Assembly: GCA_937892835.1 (NCBI GenBank)
Contig: CALBHM010000267.1
Coordinates: 1 to 22,499, forward strand
Direction: 5' to 3'
Length of the DNA stretch: 22,499 bases
Source of the DNA: an uncultured Ruminococcus sp.
GTDB taxonomy: Bacteria > Bacillota > Clostridia > Oscillospirales > Acutalibacteraceae
Part shown: piece after piece, positions 6,948 through 14,362 of the stretch
Position numbering within the stretch: position 1 is the stretch's first letter
How the letters are laid out: each line of letters begins with the position of its first letter
Notes under the pieces: model-generated
The model's input: the letters and a program-made list of their open reading frames with translations, nothing else
What the model was told of the DNA's origin: nothing
Database searches by the model: none
Program-made: the position numbers and the translations under genes

Positions 6948-8300
6948 ATGTCTGAAATTATTGTTGCCGGAGCAGGTCACGGCGGCTTGGTTGCCGCATG
7001 GAAGCTTGCACAGCTCGGCCATAAGGTTACGGTTTATGAGCGTCATGCCCGTGAGAATCTCGGTTATGACCAAAAAGACCCTGTGGATGCCGCATACTTT
7101 GACTATGCGGAAATTGAGTATCCCGAGGAGTGGCACGCTCCGAACAATGTGATAACCCTTGTTCCGATTGATGAAACGGTTGCGCCTATTACACTTCCGG
7201 AAGAAAAGGGTGCATCAACTCTCATTGTTGAACGGCGTGAGCTTCTGGCTTTTCTAATTGACCTTTGTGAAAAGGCCGGAGTGCACTTTGAATTTAACTG
7301 TGAGGTGCGTGAGCCTGTTGTTCTCGGCAGCCGAATTATCGGCTTGATGACATCACATGGCATAAAGCTTGCCGATCTTATTATTGATGCCTGCGGAATC
7401 GACTCGCCTGTGCGCCGCAATTTGCCCGATTTTACTCATATTCAGAAAGAGCTGGGCAATTTTGACCGACTTCATGTTTATCGTGCATATTATAATCGAA
7501 TTGAGGGAAAGCCTGATCCCGAACATAGGTATTATGTTTATGTCAATGCCAACGGCTTTACATGGCTTATTACCGAGCCGGACAGTGTAGACCTTTTAAT
7601 TGCAAGATTCGGCGGGGTAACAGAAGAGGATATAAAAGAGAACCTTGATTTTGTTTGCACAAAAAATGAGCATGTCGGCCATGAGCTTATTCGTGGCGGT
7701 AAGGTTGTTGATATTCCTGTTCGTCAGCCGCTGGCTGTTTTCGTTGCGGACGGTTATGCCGCAGTCGGCGACAGCGCATGCATGACAATTCCGCTCAAAG
7801 GCTCGGGAATCGGCTATTCGATCAAGGCAGGCACAATCCTCGCAAGAGCTGTTGAAGCGGACAAAGACGGCTTGTTTAACTGCGACACGCTTTGGAAATA
7901 TGAGCATGATTTCTTTCACGAAATCGGTTTTGCCGCATGCACGATTGCGCTTGAAAAAAATCTTCTCCCATATCTTACAGCGAAGGACGTCAGCGATTTC
8001 ATCGCCAGTGGCATTTTGACTGCCGAGGAGCTTGCCGAGCTTAACACGGACAAAATTGAATATCTGAGGAAGAACAACATTGTTTCAACGGTAAAGAACA
8101 AATTGAAGCTTCTCAATGGAATGCCCGAGCTGAGAAACAAGGGACTGAAAATTGTCGGCTGGTTCGGCAGAGAAAAGCTTGTTGAACCGCTGTTCCCGAC
8201 GAAATATGATCGAGAAGACGTTCAAAAGTGGGCCGAACATTACAATGAGTTCTTTGAGTCGATCAAGACGGACAAATTACCCGGCGAGGATAATGAATAA
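6948..8300 (+). CDS. FAD-dependent oxidoreductase (geranylgeranyl-reductase/monooxygenase-like)
   Basis: This 450-residue flavoprotein begins with a Rossmann motif GAGHGG (8-13) and the ribose-binding Glu of VYERHAR (Glu31). A second FAD motif, VGDSACMTIPLKGSGIGYSI (Asp about 274), is typical of the p-hydroxybenzoate hydroxylase/FixC/geranylgeranyl reductase superfamily. No transmembrane segment or cysteine-rich Fe-S motif is apparent. I chose ATG 6948 because AGAGG at 6935-6939 lies 8 nt upstream; the in-frame GTG at 6939 overlaps that ribosome site. The gene appears to be monocistronic and driven by a very strong promoter. The substrate is unknown; reduction of an isoprenoid or another hydrophobic acceptor is one family-based possibility. 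Confidence 0.82.
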   Translation: MSEIIVAGAGHGGLVAAWKLAQLGHKVTVYERHARENLGYDQKDPVDAAYFDYAEIEYPEEWHAPNNVITLVPIDETVAPITLPEEKGASTLIVERRELLAFLIDLCEKAGVHFEFNCEVREPVVLGSRIIGLMTSHGIKLADLIIDACGIDSPVRRNLPDFTHIQKELGNFDRLHVYRAYYNRIEGKPDPEHRYYVYVNANGFTWLITEPDSVDLLIARFGGVTEEDIKENLDFVCTKNEHVGHELIRGGKVVDIPVRQPLAVFVADGYAAVGDSACMTIPLKGSGIGYSIKAGTILARAVEADKDGLFNCDTLWKYEHDFFHEIGFAACTIALEKNLLPYLTAKDVSDFIASGILTAEELAELNTDKIEYLRKNNIVSTVKNKLKLLNGMPELRNKGLKIVGWFGREKLVEPLFPTKYDREDVQKWAEHYNEFFESIKTDKLPGEDNE

Positions 8301-8306
8301 ACGATC

Positions 8307-8333
8307 AAGGGCTGTTGCTTCGGTGACAGCCTT
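8307..8333 (+). terminator. Possible weak terminator after the FAD oxidoreductase
   Basis: AAG-G-GGCTGTTGC closes a UUCG tetraloop with GTGACAGCCTT, with one bulged G and two G-U pairs. Only a poor T-rich stretch (TTAAATAATG) follows, so termination may be partial. The remaining 68 nt up to the next gene are A/T-rich and hold no clear promoter; TTGAAA at 8351 followed by a poor -10 is the best candidate. Confidence 0.5.
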
Positions 8334-8401
8334 AAATAATGCTTGAAAAATTGAAAGAAAAAATATAAAATAGTTTATATGATTTTTATGGGGTTGATAA
8401 A

Positions 8402-10141
8402 TTGAAGGACATGAAAAGATACTTAAAAATGGCTGCACCGTACAGGCTCGAGCTGATATTGACTGTTCTTGCTTTGCTCGGTTCTTCCGCCGTCAGTCTT
8501 GTTATGCCGGATGCGGTTCGCAGGCTGACGGGAGCCTTGACTGACGGAACTGCGACCAAGGAACGTGTCCTTGTGTTTGCGGCGGTAATTCTGTTGTCGT
8601 ACATAGTCAAAGCACTGCTGACATTCGTATCAAAATACAAGGCTCATGTTGCCGCATGGAATTTTGTCGGCGATATGATGCTTGATGTTTATAATAAGCT
8701 GCAATCGCTTTCAATGAGATTTTTCGGGGATAAGCAGACGGGCGAAATAATGAGCCGTGTCATAAACGATTCGAGAAACATGGAAACGCTTATCGCACAC
8801 GCTTTGCCGGATCTTCTTTCAAACATTCTCATTGTTATAATGGTTGCGATAATGATATTCTCAATCAATCCGATTTTGGCGGCAATTTCACTCATTCCGA
8901 TTCCGTTGATTTTGTTCGTGACAATGAAATTTTCGGGCAAGGTTCATGCTCTTTTCAAGCGTAATCAAGAGGTGCTTGCCGAGGTCAACGGAAAGGTTCA
9001 GGATAATATCTCGGGAATCCGTGAAATTCAGTCCTTCGGCAGAGAAAAAGAGGAATACATGAGCATGAAGGAGTATTGCAAGCGGTACAGCTTCGTCAAT
9101 GTTCGAGCGAATTTTGTTGCCTCGATTTTCTTCCCGACAATTGAATTTCTCACGTCGGTTGGTTCGGTGCTCGTTATGGGAATAGGAGGAACGCTTGCAC
9201 TGAAGGATGTGCTTTCGGTTTCCGACGTTGTCGGATTTTTCATGTATCTTTCGCTTTTCTATTCGCCGATTGCGGCACTTTCGAGAATCATTGAGGATAT
9301 GCAGAATGCGTTTGCAGGCGGTCACAGAGTTCTGACTATTCTTGATATGGAGTCGGAAATCAAGGACAGCGAGAATGCCGAGGACATCGGCAGAGCAAAG
9401 GGCGATATGGAGTTTGACCACGTTTCGTTTTATTATAATGAAAATGAGCCTGTGCTCAAGGATATTTCATTCAAGGTCGAATCGGGCAAAATGGTTGCGT
9501 TTGTCGGTGCGACGGGAGTCGGCAAGTCAACAATCGTTTCGCTCATGGAAAGATTTTATGACCCTGTAAGCGGCTCGGTACGTCTTGACGGTAAGGATAT
9601 TAAAGATATAACGGTTAAATCGCTCAGAGAAAACATTTCAATGGTTTTGCAGGATGTTTTTCTTTTCAACGGCTCAATTTATGATAATATTGCCTACGGA
9701 AATCCCTCGGCAAGCCATGAAGAGGTAATTAGGGCGGCGGAAACTGCGAGAGTGAGCGATTTTGTTTGCAAAATGCCCGACGGATATGATACAATAATCG
9801 GTGAGAGAGGCGTCCGTCTCTCGGGTGGACAGAAGCAGAGAATTGCAATCGCAAGAGCCGTGCTCAAAAATTCACCGATTCTGATTCTCGACGAAGCGAC
9901 GTCGGCGGTCGACAACGAGACGGAAGCACTCATTCAGCAGGCGATCGACGAGCTTTCGAAGAGTCGCACGGTGATCGTCATTGCCCACAGGCTTTCAACG
10001 GTTATGAAGGCGGATAATATAATAGTCCTTGAGGACGGCCGTATTGCCGAGCAGGGTACGCATAACGAGCTGTTGAAGCTCGGCGGAATTTATGCAAAGC
10101 TTTGCAATGTTAATTCGGACAGAATTAAGACTGAAGCGTGA
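8402..10141 (+). CDS. ABC exporter half-transporter (membrane domain fused to ATPase)
   Basis: This 579-residue protein has the MsbA/MdlB-like layout: about six hydrophobic helices in the first ~310 residues, then a nucleotide-binding domain. The Walker A motif is GATGVGKST (about 370-378), with signature LSGGQKQR (about 473-480), Walker B ILILDEATSAVD and H-loop IAHRLST. It should act in the cytoplasmic membrane as a homo- or heterodimer exporting lipid, peptide or drug; the substrate cannot be read from sequence. Only one half-transporter is present, so a homodimer is more likely. GGGG at 8390-8393 is 8 nt before TTG 8402. The in-frame ATG 8411 is a possible alternative, but AAGGA lies too close to it. 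The following gene starts 26 nt later. Confidence 0.9.
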   Translation: MKDMKRYLKMAAPYRLELILTVLALLGSSAVSLVMPDAVRRLTGALTDGTATKERVLVFAAVILLSYIVKALLTFVSKYKAHVAAWNFVGDMMLDVYNKLQSLSMRFFGDKQTGEIMSRVINDSRNMETLIAHALPDLLSNILIVIMVAIMIFSINPILAAISLIPIPLILFVTMKFSGKVHALFKRNQEVLAEVNGKVQDNISGIREIQSFGREKEEYMSMKEYCKRYSFVNVRANFVASIFFPTIEFLTSVGSVLVMGIGGTLALKDVLSVSDVVGFFMYLSLFYSPIAALSRIIEDMQNAFAGGHRVLTILDMESEIKDSENAEDIGRAKGDMEFDHVSFYYNENEPVLKDISFKVESGKMVAFVGATGVGKSTIVSLMERFYDPVSGSVRLDGKDIKDITVKSLRENISMVLQDVFLFNGSIYDNIAYGNPSASHEEVIRAAETARVSDFVCKMPDGYDTIIGERGVRLSGGQKQRIAIARAVLKNSPILILDEATSAVDNETEALIQQAIDELSKSRTVIVIAHRLSTVMKADNIIVLEDGRIAEQGTHNELLKLGGIYAKLCNVNSDRIKTEA

Positions 10142-10167
10142 TAATATAATATGAAAGGAAGATTACC

Positions 10168-10626
10168 ATGATAGTAACAACGATTGATAAGCTGGACTCT
10201 TACAGCGAAATTCCATATGCAAAGGACATTATGGCCTTTATTGAAAACTTTAAAAAGACGGACATGAAGCCGGATAGATACGATATTCACGGCGATGACC
10301 TTTTTGCCGCCGTAAGTCGCTACGATACCGAACCTAGGGAGCAGAGAAAATTCGAGAGCCACAGAAAATACATAGACCTCCAGATCGTTCTTGACGGCAG
10401 CGAGGAAATGGACTGGGCGCCGATTGATTCGCTCAATATGACGGATAACGGATTCGAAAGAGGCGACGATATCGCCTTCTATGATGGCACTGAGCTTTCA
10501 ACAATCACGCTCGGCGGCGATCAGTGCGCAATACTTTTCCCGGAGGACGGACACAGACCTAATATTATGCACAAAAACATCAATAATGTTCTCAAAATAG
10601 TATTTAAGGTAAGGCCGCACAATTGA
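10168..10626 (+). CDS. YhcH/YjgK/YiaL family protein (EbgC-like)
   Basis: This 152-residue protein matches the YhcH/YjgK/YiaL family (including the EbgC beta-subunit of evolved beta-galactosidase), a cupin-like fold. Recognisable elements are the conserved central ESHRKYIDLQIVLDG, a FPEDGHRPNI motif with a probable metal-binding His, and the C-terminal KIVFKV strand. Family members are linked to uptake and breakdown of sialic acid and other sugars, but the precise reaction is not established for most. The ribosome site AAGGAAG precedes ATG 10168, and the gene probably shares a transcript with the ABC exporter. No sugar genes lie next to it, so its substrate is open. Confidence 0.9.
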   Translation: MIVTTIDKLDSYSEIPYAKDIMAFIENFKKTDMKPDRYDIHGDDLFAAVSRYDTEPREQRKFESHRKYIDLQIVLDGSEEMDWAPIDSLNMTDNGFERGDDIAFYDGTELSTITLGGDQCAILFPEDGHRPNIMHKNINNVLKIVFKVRPHN

Positions 10627-10800
10627 AGCGCACGCCCTGCTTGAATATGTTTCCGCCATGCTGCACAAAACCCTTTTGACTTGCGTTAGCAAGCCTGCAA
10701 GCCTTTTGCACAGCCTGACGAAAAATCTTCCGAAGCAATTCGCACACTTCAGTTGCACAATCTCACCTTTAAATCAAAAACAATGAATAAATATTCGTTT
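10627..10800. other. Intergenic stretch without a supported gene
   Basis: I see no supported gene here. The stretch is less A/T-rich than the other gaps and contains a small hairpin CTTGC-GTTA-GCAAG (around 10680-10693) and the repeated word GCAAGCC. A minus-strand open frame runs through it but continues into the yhcH-like gene and lacks family features. It could be a dispersed intergenic repeat or gene remnant. Confidence 0.35.
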
Positions 10801-10805
10801 TTTGC

Positions 10806-10834
10806 TTGACATATTCAGTGTAAAGTGGTATATT
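10806..10834 (+). promoter_or_regulatory. Sigma-A promoter of the amino-acid ABC uptake operon
   Basis: TTGACA (10806-10811) and TATATT (10829-10834) are separated by 17 nt. The predicted start near 10841 leaves a leader of about 27 nt carrying GAGGAGG before ATG 10868. This also excludes translation starts upstream of 10841. Confidence 0.85.
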
Positions 10835-10867
10835 GTTCACGTCAAAAAAACAGAGGAGGACAAAACT

Positions 10868-11722
10868 ATGAAAAAGATTACAGCTATTGTAATGTCATTA
10901 GTGCTTCTTGCAAGTGTTGCAATGCTTGCAGGCTGCGGAAAGAAAGACGATGTTAAGGCAGCAAAGGTTATTGCTATCGACCTTACTCAGGAAAATTATG
11001 CTTTCGGTGTTGATAAGGCACAGCAGGATCTTCTTGAAAAGACAAACGCATTTATTGACAAGATATTGAGCGACGGTACATTTGATGAGATTTGCGCTCG
11101 TTACTTCGGTGACGGAGAGCCGGTACTTGTTAAGTCGGCTGTCAAGGATTCTTCAAAGGATCAGCTCGTTGTTGCTACAAACGCTGCTTTTGAGCCGTTT
11201 GAGTACACTGTAGGCGATTCATATGCAGGTATTGACATGGAGATTGCACAGCTTCTCGCTAAGGAGCTTGGTAAAGAGCTTGTTATCGATAACATGGATT
11301 TTGACGCTGTTTGCCTTTCTGTAGGTCAGCACAAGTGCGATATCGCAATGGCAGGCCTTACGGTTAACCCGGACAGAGAAGCATCTGTTACATTCTCAAA
11401 GACATACTACAAGGCATCTCAGAGAGTTGTTGTTAAGGGCGACGATACAACATTTGATGATTGCAAGACAGCAGATGAGATTCTCAAGAAGCTCCAGAGC
11501 TTTGACGCTTCCGTTAAGATCGGTTATCAGAACGGTACAACCGGCGGTATGTACATCAACAATGAGAGCGACTATGCTTCAAACAACCTCAAGGTTACAG
11601 GCAAGGGCTACAAGAACGGTTCTCTCGCAATTCAGGACCTTATCAACGGAAACATCAACTACGTTATTATCGACTCTGCTCCGGCAGACAGCATTGTTAA
11701 GTCAATTAACGAGGTTGCATAA
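10868..11722 (+). CDS. Amino-acid ABC transporter substrate-binding lipoprotein, apparently circularly permuted
   Basis: This 284-residue exported lipoprotein has signal peptide 1-22 with lipobox LAGC (Cys23). The family order is rearranged. Residues 33-81 (KVIAIDLTQENYAFGVDK through LSDGTFDEICARYFG) match the segment that normally ends family-3 binding proteins. A linker (82-98) follows, and then the usual N-terminal start LVVATNAAFEPFEY (100-113) and the rest of both lobes, ending at SIVKSINEVA just where the moved segment would normally follow. Ligand-binding signatures are kept: TVNPDR (Arg160), NGTTGG (222-227), VIIDSAPAD (Asp249). GAGGAGG supports ATG 10868, which lies after the promoter. 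It feeds the permease and ATPase downstream and probably binds a polar amino acid. Confidence 0.9.
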   Translation: MKKITAIVMSLVLLASVAMLAGCGKKDDVKAAKVIAIDLTQENYAFGVDKAQQDLLEKTNAFIDKILSDGTFDEICARYFGDGEPVLVKSAVKDSSKDQLVVATNAAFEPFEYTVGDSYAGIDMEIAQLLAKELGKELVIDNMDFDAVCLSVGQHKCDIAMAGLTVNPDREASVTFSKTYYKASQRVVVKGDDTTFDDCKTADEILKKLQSFDASVKIGYQNGTTGGMYINNESDYASNNLKVTGKGYKNGSLAIQDLINGNINYVIIDSAPADSIVKSINEVA

Positions 11723-11744
11723 TTAAAGTGGAATAAAAGCAAAG

Positions 11745-11776
11745 CCCCACTGAACAAGTGGGGTATTTGTTCTTTA
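11745..11776 (+). terminator. Attenuator-like hairpin between binding protein and permease
   Basis: CCCCACT (11745-11751) pairs with AGTGGGG (11757-11763) around loop GAACA and is followed by a T-rich but interrupted run. A partial terminator here would keep the binding-protein mRNA in excess over the permease and ATPase, a common arrangement for such operons. Confidence 0.65.
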
Positions 11777-11788
11777 AGAGGATTTTTT

Positions 11789-12499
11789 ATGGGTAATTTT
11801 GACATCAAAATCGAAAAGTTTCTTAAAGCCTTTATCGACAATGGCGGTTATCACAACGTTCTTACAGGCTTGAAGAATACAATGGAAATCGCGATAATCG
11901 GTTTGCTCATCGGCATTGTAATCGGTACGCTGATTGCATCAATTCGTGTTCTTCCAAAGTACAGAACGCTTCCGAGAGTTCTCGACAAGATATGCTCGTT
12001 TTATGTTGCGATTTTCAGAGGAACACCTATGGTTGTTCAGCTGCTTGTGTTCTATTATGTTCTTATGCCCTTGATGGGAATTAAGATTGACGGATTAAAT
12101 GTTGCGATAACGGTTTTCGGACTGAACAGTGGCGCATATGTTTCGGAAATAATGCGTGGCGGTATTCTTTCCGTTGATCCCGGTCAGCTGGAGGGCGGCC
12201 GCTCTGTTGGTATGAGCTATGCGACAACAATGTTTAAAATCGTCATTCCTCAGGCTATTAAGAATATTCTCCCGACACTCGGCAATGAGTTCATTACGCT
12301 TGTCAAGGAGACATCAATCGTTTCCTTCGTCGGCGCAATGGATTTGTATAAGGTGTTCAACGATATCGGAACAAACAACTATGAATTTATGGTGCCGTAC
12401 CTTGTAATGGCGGTTATTTATATTGTAATTGTTTGCCTTATCACGCTTGGCATTAAGTTTATGGAAAGGAGACTGAGGAAGAGTGATAGACGTAGTTAA
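11789..12499 (+). CDS. Amino-acid ABC transporter permease (HisM/GlnP type)
   Basis: This 236-residue inner-membrane permease begins with a short soluble segment, then LKNTMEIAIIGLLIGIVIGT (first membrane helix). It carries the EAA loop GGRSVGMSYATTMFKIVIPQ followed by NILPTLGNEFITLVKETSIVSFVG, typical of polar amino-acid permeases and the site of ATPase contact. About five hydrophobic segments are visible. AAGAGGA precedes ATG 11789. The 3' end overlaps the ATPase start by 17 nt. Only one permease gene is present, so it probably works as a homodimer with the neighbouring binding protein and ATPase. Confidence 0.95.
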   Translation: MGNFDIKIEKFLKAFIDNGGYHNVLTGLKNTMEIAIIGLLIGIVIGTLIASIRVLPKYRTLPRVLDKICSFYVAIFRGTPMVVQLLVFYYVLMPLMGIKIDGLNVAITVFGLNSGAYVSEIMRGGILSVDPGQLEGGRSVGMSYATTMFKIVIPQAIKNILPTLGNEFITLVKETSIVSFVGAMDLYKVFNDIGTNNYEFMVPYLVMAVIYIVIVCLITLGIKFMERRLRKSDRRS

Positions 12500-13298
12500 G
12501 CTGAATAAAAGTTTCGGCGATCATCATGTTCTTAAAGACATTTCCGTAACGATTGAGCAGGGCGAACGAGTCGTTATTATCGGACCGTCGGGTTCCGGTA
12601 AATCAACCTTTCTCCGTTGCCTTAACTGCATGGAGGATCCGACATCGGGTCAGGTTATCTTCGAGGGAGTCAATATTGCAGATCTCAGCGTTAATATAAA
12701 CACCTACAGAGAGCGAATCGGAATGGTTTTCCAGCACTTTAATCTTTTCAACAACAAGACCGTGCTTGAAAACATAATGCTTTCCCCGTATCTTGTTGAG
12801 AAAAAGAAAATAAAGAAAGCTAAAAAAGATAATTTCCTTCATAAGCTCGGAATGAAAAAACATCCTTATACGGAAAATATTCCGAGCGCAAAAGAAATCA
12901 AGGCTCAGAAAAAGGAAGAGGCCATGACGCTCCTCAAGCGAATCGGACTGGAGGAGAAGGCTAACGCATATCCGTCAACGCTTTCGGGCGGACAGAAGCA
13001 GAGAATTGCGATTATTCGTTCTCTTGCGATGCATCCGGAGGTTATTCTCTTTGATGAGCCGACATCGGCTCTTGATCCCGAGATGGTTGGCGAGGTTCTT
13101 GAGCTTATGAAAGACCTTGCAAAAGAGGGAATGACGATGGTTGTCGTTACTCACGAAATGGGCTTTGCCAAGGAAGCGGCAACAAGAGTTATCTTCATGG
13201 ACGACGGAAGAATGGTTGAGGAAAACACTCCGGCGGAGTTCTTCTCAAATCCCAAAACCGAACGCTGCAAAGAATTCCTCTCCAAGGTTCTTGTATAA
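12483..13298 (+). CDS. Amino-acid ABC transporter ATPase (GlnQ/HisP type) with Lys-rich insertion
   Basis: This 271-residue ATPase powers the uptake system. Motifs: Walker A GPSGSGKST (34-42), Q-loop VFQHFNLF, signature LSGGQKQR (167-174), Walker B VILFDEPTSALD (187-198) and the H-loop THEMGF. It starts with GTG at 12483 inside the permease gene, preceded by GGAGACTGAGGAAG, so translation is coupled. It is about 30 residues longer than the usual ~240. The excess lies between the Q-loop and the signature (about 105-141) and is rich in Lys and charged residues, including KKKIKKAKKDNFLHKLGMKK. The C-terminus is typical of the family. The cognate substrate is inferred to be a polar amino acid. 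Confidence 0.95.
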   Translation: MIDVVKLNKSFGDHHVLKDISVTIEQGERVVIIGPSGSGKSTFLRCLNCMEDPTSGQVIFEGVNIADLSVNINTYRERIGMVFQHFNLFNNKTVLENIMLSPYLVEKKKIKKAKKDNFLHKLGMKKHPYTENIPSAKEIKAQKKEEAMTLLKRIGLEEKANAYPSTLSGGQKQRIAIIRSLAMHPEVILFDEPTSALDPEMVGEVLELMKDLAKEGMTMVVVTHEMGFAKEAATRVIFMDDGRMVEENTPAEFFSNPKTERCKEFLSKVLV

Positions 13299-13316
13299 TC
13301 TATTAACAATAAATAA

Positions 13317-13361
13317 AAGCTGTCGCAATCGGTTATTCCGAAGCGGCAGCTTGATTTATTT
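13317..13361 (+). terminator. Intrinsic terminator of the amino-acid ABC operon
   Basis: AAGCTGTCGC (13317-13326) pairs with GCGGCAGCTT (13343-13352), with one G-U pair, followed by GATTTATTTT. It lies 18 nt after the ATPase stop. Confidence 0.8.
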
Positions 13362-13368
13362 TAGGCAT

Positions 13369-13413
13369 AAAAATACGGTCATAAAGCACTCAACTTTATG
13401 ACCGTCAATTTTT
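13369..13413. terminator. Bidirectional intrinsic terminator between convergent genes
   Basis: ACGGTCATAAAG (13375-13386) and CTTTATGACCGT (13394-13405) form a perfect 12-bp stem with a 7-nt loop. CAATTTTTG follows on the plus strand and ATTTTTATG on the minus strand. It serves as backup stop for the ABC operon and as terminator for the zinc-ribbon gene that ends at 13419. Confidence 0.88.
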
Positions 13414-13418
13414 GTAGA

Positions 13419-14249
13419 TTATTCTTCAACAACTTTGTACTGTTCCATATCAGCTTTGATAGCATCAAGAGATTCCATATCGTACTTCTTAACACCGAAC
13501 TTCTCAACGAAAATCTCATAAGGAACGCTGTCAACGTATGTGTCCTTATACTTAACCGGTTTGTGCTGAACCTTGATGATGATGTTTATCGCAATGCAAA
13601 GAACAAATGCTGTAATTACAAGATAAATACCAACCTTAACCGAGCCGTCGATGATTCCGCTGAAAACGGATTCAATGTTTGCGAGGAATTTCTTGTATGT
13701 AACAAGCGATGCAACAGCCGAAACAATGCCGACGGAAGCGAGGGTAATGTTTCTCGAAAAACCGTGCGGCGAGCTTGAAAGGAAGCTGAAGATCAGCTCA
13801 AGCAATGCACAGAGAACGGAAACAACAATCGTTACAGCCGAAATGGCAAGGAACATAAAGCTTGTCTTGAGAACAGGTGAGCCTGCGAGAACAAACATTC
13901 CGTCAAAGTCGAGAGATGAAACAGAATTGTAAATCTCAAGAGCATTGAGCGTTGTCGTCTTGTCGAAATACGGACCGACCGCATGGAACGTGGCGAGCGG
14001 AACGAAGAACATTCCGACAACAAGTACCAAAAGAACAAGTCTTACGATTGCAAGAGGGGTTCCGAACATGGCGTCTTTGGCACGGTCAACTTTCTTCTGA
14101 GTTTTTGCATGCTCAAGCTCAGCGTTGATGGCGTCAACTTCAAGCCTTTCTTCAATCTTGTAGTAGAGAAGATTAACTCCGCAACCGGGACAGGTTGGTT
14201 TGATATCTGTAATCTTAAGTTTTCTTCCGCATTTTGGGCAAACAGCCAT
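13419..14249 (-). CDS. Zinc-ribbon membrane protein of unknown function
   Basis: The 276 residues begin with a zinc ribbon, CPKC (Cys4, Cys7) and CPGC (Cys20, Cys23). A charged helical linker (about 30-65) follows, then about four hydrophobic segments: VRLVLLVLVVGMFFV, FMFLAISAVTIVVSVL, ITLASVGIVSAVASLV, and VGIYLVITAFVLCIAINI. The tail is soluble and charged (about 225-276). I do not recognise a named family. Small zinc-ribbon membrane proteins of this type are common in Clostridia, where their role is unknown. GGGAGG lies upstream of the ATG at 14249, and the gene has its own promoter and a shared terminator, so it is monocistronic. Confidence 0.85.
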   Translation of the reverse strand: MAVCPKCGRKLKITDIKPTCPGCGVNLLYYKIEERLEVDAINAELEHAKTQKKVDRAKDAMFGTPLAIVRLVLLVLVVGMFFVPLATFHAVGPYFDKTTTLNALEIYNSVSSLDFDGMFVLAGSPVLKTSFMFLAISAVTIVVSVLCALLELIFSFLSSSPHGFSRNITLASVGIVSAVASLVTYKKFLANIESVFSGIIDGSVKVGIYLVITAFVLCIAINIIIKVQHKPVKYKDTYVDSVPYEIFVEKFGVKKYDMESLDAIKADMEQYKVVEE

Positions 14250-14278
14250 TAGGATTCCTCCCTTTCAGTATATAGGAT

Positions 14279-14307
14279 ATTCTAACACATATTTATTATA
14301 AAATCAA
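14279..14307 (-). promoter_or_regulatory. Sigma-A-type promoter of the zinc-ribbon gene
   Basis: On the minus strand, TTGATT (14307-14302) and TAGAAT (14284-14279) are separated by 17 nt. The predicted start is near 14272, about 23 nt before the gene. A long palindrome lies immediately upstream of the -35. Confidence 0.7.
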
Positions 14308-14312
14308 GAAGC

Positions 14313-14350
14313 TTTTTCTACAAATTGTATAAATACATTTTGTAGAAAAA
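14313..14350. repeat. 38-nt near-perfect palindrome between SDR and zinc-ribbon genes
   Basis: TTTTTCTACAAA (14313-14324) mirrors TTTGTAGAAAAA (14339-14350), and the inner TGTAT-AA-ATACA continues the symmetry after one mismatch, giving 17 pairs in total. It contains two TACAnnnTGTA motifs. It could end the SDR transcript, but on that strand the hairpin is followed by A rather than T residues. It could also be an operator just upstream of the zinc-ribbon promoter. Confidence 0.7.
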
Positions 14351-14362
14351 ATCAAGCTACGC

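Noticed and set aside
10498..10758. Minus-strand open frame over the end of the yhcH-like gene
   Set aside because: It overlaps a confident gene and shows no family feature; it was kept only as part of the unexplained gap.
10802..10867. Upstream extension of the binding-protein start to 10802
   Set aside because: The region contains the -35 and -10 elements, and the signal peptide and ribosome site fit ATG 10868.
13398..13778. Plus-strand open frame opposite the zinc-ribbon gene
   Set aside because: It begins inside the bidirectional terminator, is antisense to a well-supported gene and has no recognisable domain.
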